64,000 nt of DNA from Rhyacophila brunnea (taxonomy: Eukaryota; Arthropoda; Insecta; Trichoptera; Rhyacophilidae): NCBI GenBank assembly GCA_022495005.1, contig JAGYXB010000508.1:1426001-1490000 (forward strand), given 5' to 3'. Positions 60,250-64,000 of this stretch are shown piece by piece (the stretch's first letter is position 1; each line of letters starts with the position of its first letter). Below the pieces are notes generated by a model. That model saw only the letters and a list, made by a program, of their open reading frames with translations. It ran no database searches and was not told where the DNA came from. The translations under genes and the position numbers were made by a program.

Positions 60250-61685
60250 ATTTTTTTCAAATATTATCTCTATAAGTACCTATAATATATTTGAGATATT
60301 CTCAAATTCTATATGTGCAATAATAATAAATTTGAAACCAAAATAAATAATAATAACACGTCATTGTATTCGTTTAATTTCCAGTTTACCACTACAAAAC
60401 AAGTTCCTGTTGTTTCATCTATTCAATTTAGAATACTTAACATATTTTTGGTTTTCACTAAATTTGCCATTTATAGAAATAGTTTGTCTTTAAATTAATC
60501 AACGAATTTTTCGCGAGATTTAAAATTCAGTAAATAGCTTCTAATACGGCAACGGCATATATTTCAAGTTGAGGATGATCAAATATTCTAAGCATGCCGT
60601 CTCGTCATGACGCATTTTTAGTGTTCCTATTGAGATCGTAACCGTATCTATCGATTAATATCTCTTTAACTTAGGAAGTTTTCGGTTTATGATTTTTCTA
60701 AAAGTTTGGTATTAAATTTATTTTTATTTTTTAAACTATGAAATGATTTTTTTTTCAGTGACTTAAATGAATTATTTGTGAAACCCATAGTGAAAAATAT
60801 GAATTTAAATTCCATCAGGTATTGAAAAATGTTATGCAGAAACCTAATTAAAATGAAAAAGTTAAGTGTGTACACTAATAATATCCTTCGTCTAGTTCAT
60901 TTATTACCAGTTGATCATTTTTTGTATACAAACAAGCCAATATTTTTATCAGAGAAAATTTAGTTCAAAAATACTGTTCTATAAAATATTAATGTCGAAA
61001 CTATACTTAGTTTTTATTTAATGATAATTATTTGTATCGACGTCGTTTCTTGTATAGGTATGTCATTTTTATTTAATTAGTAAAATAAAGTCATCAAATA
61101 TTATATTTATTTTGTCTTAGCTGAGGCTTATTTAGCTGTACATTTGTCCTTCATACACTGTTATTACATTTATATAAGATGAATTATTATAAAAATTAAA
61201 AAATACATATTATTCATAATTGGCAGGTAGATACCTACATAATAATAAATATTAGCGTGGACCATATGAAGAAAAGTATGGATACACAAAAACGGTTTGA
61301 TTTTTGGCTGAGCTAAATCAATATTAAGTCGTAAATGATAATTTTTAATATTCAAGTAACCTTCACCTTTGACGATAATACAATGGACATTTCCAAACAA
61401 CGTAAATATCACCCTAGCAACCCATTTGCTGCGGACCTTTTAATTAATATTTAATTACCACATTTAAAAAACATGCGAATTATATGTAATGACCACCTGA
61501 TGGGTAACGCACCAGTTTCGTTGGACGCAGTGAATTTAACAAGACAATGATATAAAATGTTAAAACCCTCAAGATGTACTCGCATACACGTACCCTCAAT
61601 ATTACTTTAATTGACAGAAATTAACTGATGTTGGCATCCTCAAATAAATGGAAAAGGCCTTAGAAGATGAATGTATTACCACAAC
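60250..61685. other. AT-rich stretch, no gene seen
   Basis: Only short A/T-driven frames. Nothing else was recognised. Confidence 0.5.
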
Positions 61686-61689
61686 TAGA

Positions 61690-61890
61690 AATCTACAATA
61701 CTTCGGCTACATTATGTGAAGATGAAATAACACCATCCCCAGAACAAAAACTGAAGAAATATCAACGATATACGTAGCAGGACGCCGCACCAAATTATTT
61801 AAAAACCTACGTGATTTATTCAAGTGAAGCTCTATCAATCTAAATATCGGCTTGGTGGCGATCAACCATAGATAGATGATAGCAGAAGAA
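61690..61890 (+). pseudogene. LINE C-terminal relic
   Basis: The plus-strand frame reads LQYFGYIM, then after stops NNTIPRTKTEEIS, then VAGRRTKLFKNLRDLFK. It matches, in order, the xLGHIxRxDD, KxxxxGKI and GRRxxGRPxxxW region of RTE-like LINEs. Several stops are present. The upstream part (61490-61680) may belong to the same element but is unreadable. Confidence 0.45.
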
Positions 61891-63040
61891 AAATAAGTGT
61901 TATTTTGCATAATTTTTTAAATTAGTTAATTGTGTTTAAAAAGTCACACTTATATAATAACATTTCAATAGTAATAACAATATATGATCATAGTGAATTA
62001 TTGTTATAAGTACTAGGCATTGCTTTTATATGTATAACTGTAGAGGCAATTCGCGTGAGTAATGATGACGGATTACTACAATATTATTATATAGTAAGAA
62101 TTATTAGAGAACCGTAATAATGGCATAATTTTAGATATATGTTTTCTTACCACGCTATAGATACAATAAATTCATGAATCTTTTCTATTGTGTTAATGTA
62201 GTAATAAGTACGTGTATATATCAAAAGTGAGAAAAAAATGTGAAATTAACAATATTGAAGTAGACTATACAAAAGGAAAATTTCCTACTGTGGAAAATTG
62301 GCCAGAGATAAAACGAAATTCATTATATTATATTAAACTCGAGATATTTTATTTTTCACTGTTTTAAATAAAATATAACACAATATGTAATATCTAACAC
62401 TCTATATAATTCAATAACACCACAATCTGATCATTATTGGATTACTTGGAATAAGTATTATATTACATTGTATTTTATTTTGATTAATACGATGTCACAC
62501 CATAAAAAATTGAAAGTTAATACATCCAATAAAGTGATTTCTTTGTTTATTTTTTGGTTGTGGAATTATTTAGAAATTGGTAAAAATAAAATGTTTCATC
62601 TAAATTCGTTATGATGGCATTTTGTTCTCTGGATTTTTATACCGTATTTAGATTATTTAATTTTTTTCTCATTACTAAGGAATGTTTAAAAAGAAAAATC
62701 CATTGATATAACTCAGATAATTTTTCAGTAAACTGTAATTGTTTAAACTTTACCGTAAAAAAACAACAGTAGGTATAATAATGATATTTTAATAAACTTG
62801 CAAATATGCACAATAGAATGAGAAGAGAAAATGTTGCTCATCACAATAGTTTTCTAATTTATAAAAATAAGCCACATTTGATAAAATAGTCAGCAATACA
62901 ATAATCAATTGTATAATTATTATTTTGCAGCAATATTTTTGAAGTTATACTTCTTTTGGCGCATTTGGAAAATCAGATCAGAGTGTATTTTTGGCGTGTG
63001 ACATGTAACACATAATTTATTTTTTCCCCCATAAAAAAAC
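61890..63040. other. AT-rich stretch, no gene seen
   Basis: No recognisable feature. Confidence 0.5.
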
Positions 63041-63115
63041 TCACTCGATTTTGGATTCGAAGCACCGATTGTTCGGTTATCAGCTGAACGGACTACCTTT
63101 ACGCCACAGTATAAT
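63040..63115 (-). repeat. tRNA-like SINE head (possible)
   Basis: On the minus strand GTGGCGTAAAGGTAGTCCG is A-box-like and TGCTTCGAATCC is a B-box-like word. The 7-nt loop CTGATAA between them would give a GAT (Ile) anticodon with a weak stem. The T stem does not pair, so this is not a working tRNA. Confidence 0.35.
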
Positions 63116-63489
63116 ACTGCAATCGTGACGATTATACAGTATAATATTATGGTTTAGAATTATTCCGTTGCCTAGGCAGCGAATTTATTATTGTCGATTT
63201 AACGATTAAACGTCAGATTGACATTTGGTACTTTAAAATAAAAACACCGAGAAACCATTATATAATTTAGTAATATAAGTTAAAATGTATAGAAATAAAC
63301 CAACGGTGTTCCAATAAGCGGTCCTTTTTCTTGAGTGTATAATTTAACAAGATAATTAAGAGTTAGTCGAAGAATTTAGTTTATCACAAGTTTTGTTTTT
63401 GTTTTGTTACGTCAAAGAAGTATAATTTCTAACGCGCGTACACACACCGATTTTTTTTTTAAATATGCAATGATTATCATTATGAGTTA

Positions 63490-63720
63490 GGTTACCAATT
63501 TAAATGACGGTTTTTTATTGATAGGGGCACATCACTGCGTCCGGATCCGCAATCGGTGCAGTCGGACGCGACAATACACGTGTTGGATCGCTTGTTATAT
63601 GCGGCCACTGTCCGCCATTGCCAGTAAAGTAGGGGGGGCGGTAAATAATTTAATATTGCCGCACGTACCACGCTTCCGCCGGATGTGTTGGCACTGAGGC
63701 AAATACCCACTTTAACCTAT
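63490..63720. other. GC-rich island, unknown
   Basis: The stretch is rich in CG words and has a 72-codon minus-strand frame (63492-63710). No family is recognised. It could be an exon, a promoter-type segment or a transposon fragment. The sequence after it (63721-64000) is AT-rich and empty. Confidence 0.3.
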
Positions 63721-64000
63721 TTAAATCTTATATGTGTCGAATACATATATACTCACTATAGATACGTTTAGAAAAATAGACAAATGTTTAAATAATTAAT
63801 GAGTTAAAAATACGTAAACGGAAGCACAGTGTTACCAGGGATATGTAGTGGCTGTAACTTTATTTATTATTATATTAAATTATATAATATATATCACGAA
63901 GGTCAAATAGATTTTTCTGATCTGTAAAACTCGCTATTGTAAACTTATTAACAAAGAGCTTTAGGCCCTTGGTAGTGTATCTGAAGGGAAGTAAAATAAT

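Noticed and set aside
63040..63115. Possible tRNA-Ile gene on the minus strand
   Set aside because: The anticodon loop looks plausible but the T stem and acceptor stem do not pair, so I list it only as a tRNA-like repeat head.

Overview
The window looks like eukaryotic nuclear DNA from an insect. It is strongly AT-rich, has no operon-like coding, has very short random reading frames on both strands, and is packed with classes of transposable element that are typical of insects (mariner, piggyBac-like TTAA elements, hAT, Helitron, RTE/jockey-type LINEs, tRNA-derived SINEs). The abundant TAGGTACCTA-like and ATAATATTAT-like words and the TTAGG-like stretches resemble aphid or other hemipteran genomes. 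That placement is an inference from style, not from a recognised host gene. I found no host protein-coding gene that I can name. The window reads as an intergenic or long-intron region.

Layout. 0-8 kb: a piggyBac-like MITE with TTAA target duplications (590-1128), a small foldback MITE with a TTAGG-like core (about 5.8 kb), and a hAT MITE with a perfect 8-bp target duplication (7188-7778). 8-15 kb: AT-rich DNA with small LINE C-terminal relics and a larger antisense LINE C-terminus (14638-15108). 15.5-18.5 kb: a large foldback element flanked by TTAA, into which an internally deleted LINE (endonuclease joined to reverse transcriptase) has inserted. 18.5-28.7 kb: mostly featureless AT-rich DNA with one jockey-like LINE relic and one 240-bp palindromic MITE. 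28.7-29.8 kb: a second copy of the TTAA foldback family. 32.25-32.5 kb: a TIR MITE. 35.1-35.45 kb: a GC-rich island with an open frame and splice-like signals, the only place where I would look for a host exon. 37.1-40.9 kb: two Helitrons of equal length, head to tail, each with a damaged N-terminal Helitron gene. 40.9-41.5 kb: a single arm of the TTAA foldback family. 42-49.3 kb: SINE and LINE pieces, a 414-bp TIR MITE, a hAT MITE with a perfect target duplication, and a hAT remnant that keeps the transposase C-terminus. 50.25-51.48 kb: a complete-length but dead mariner (DD34D). 51-64 kb: AT-rich DNA with a second TTAGG-core foldback MITE, SINE copies (one carrying a LINE fragment), LINE relics and three GC-richer islands of unknown nature.

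The genes do not work together as a pathway. The coding remnants are independent mobile-element genes, all disabled. The elements of most interest are the TTAA foldback family (three copies, one with a LINE inside), the tandem Helitron pair with different lesions in each copy, and the two hairpin MITEs whose loops carry telomere-like TTAGG words.
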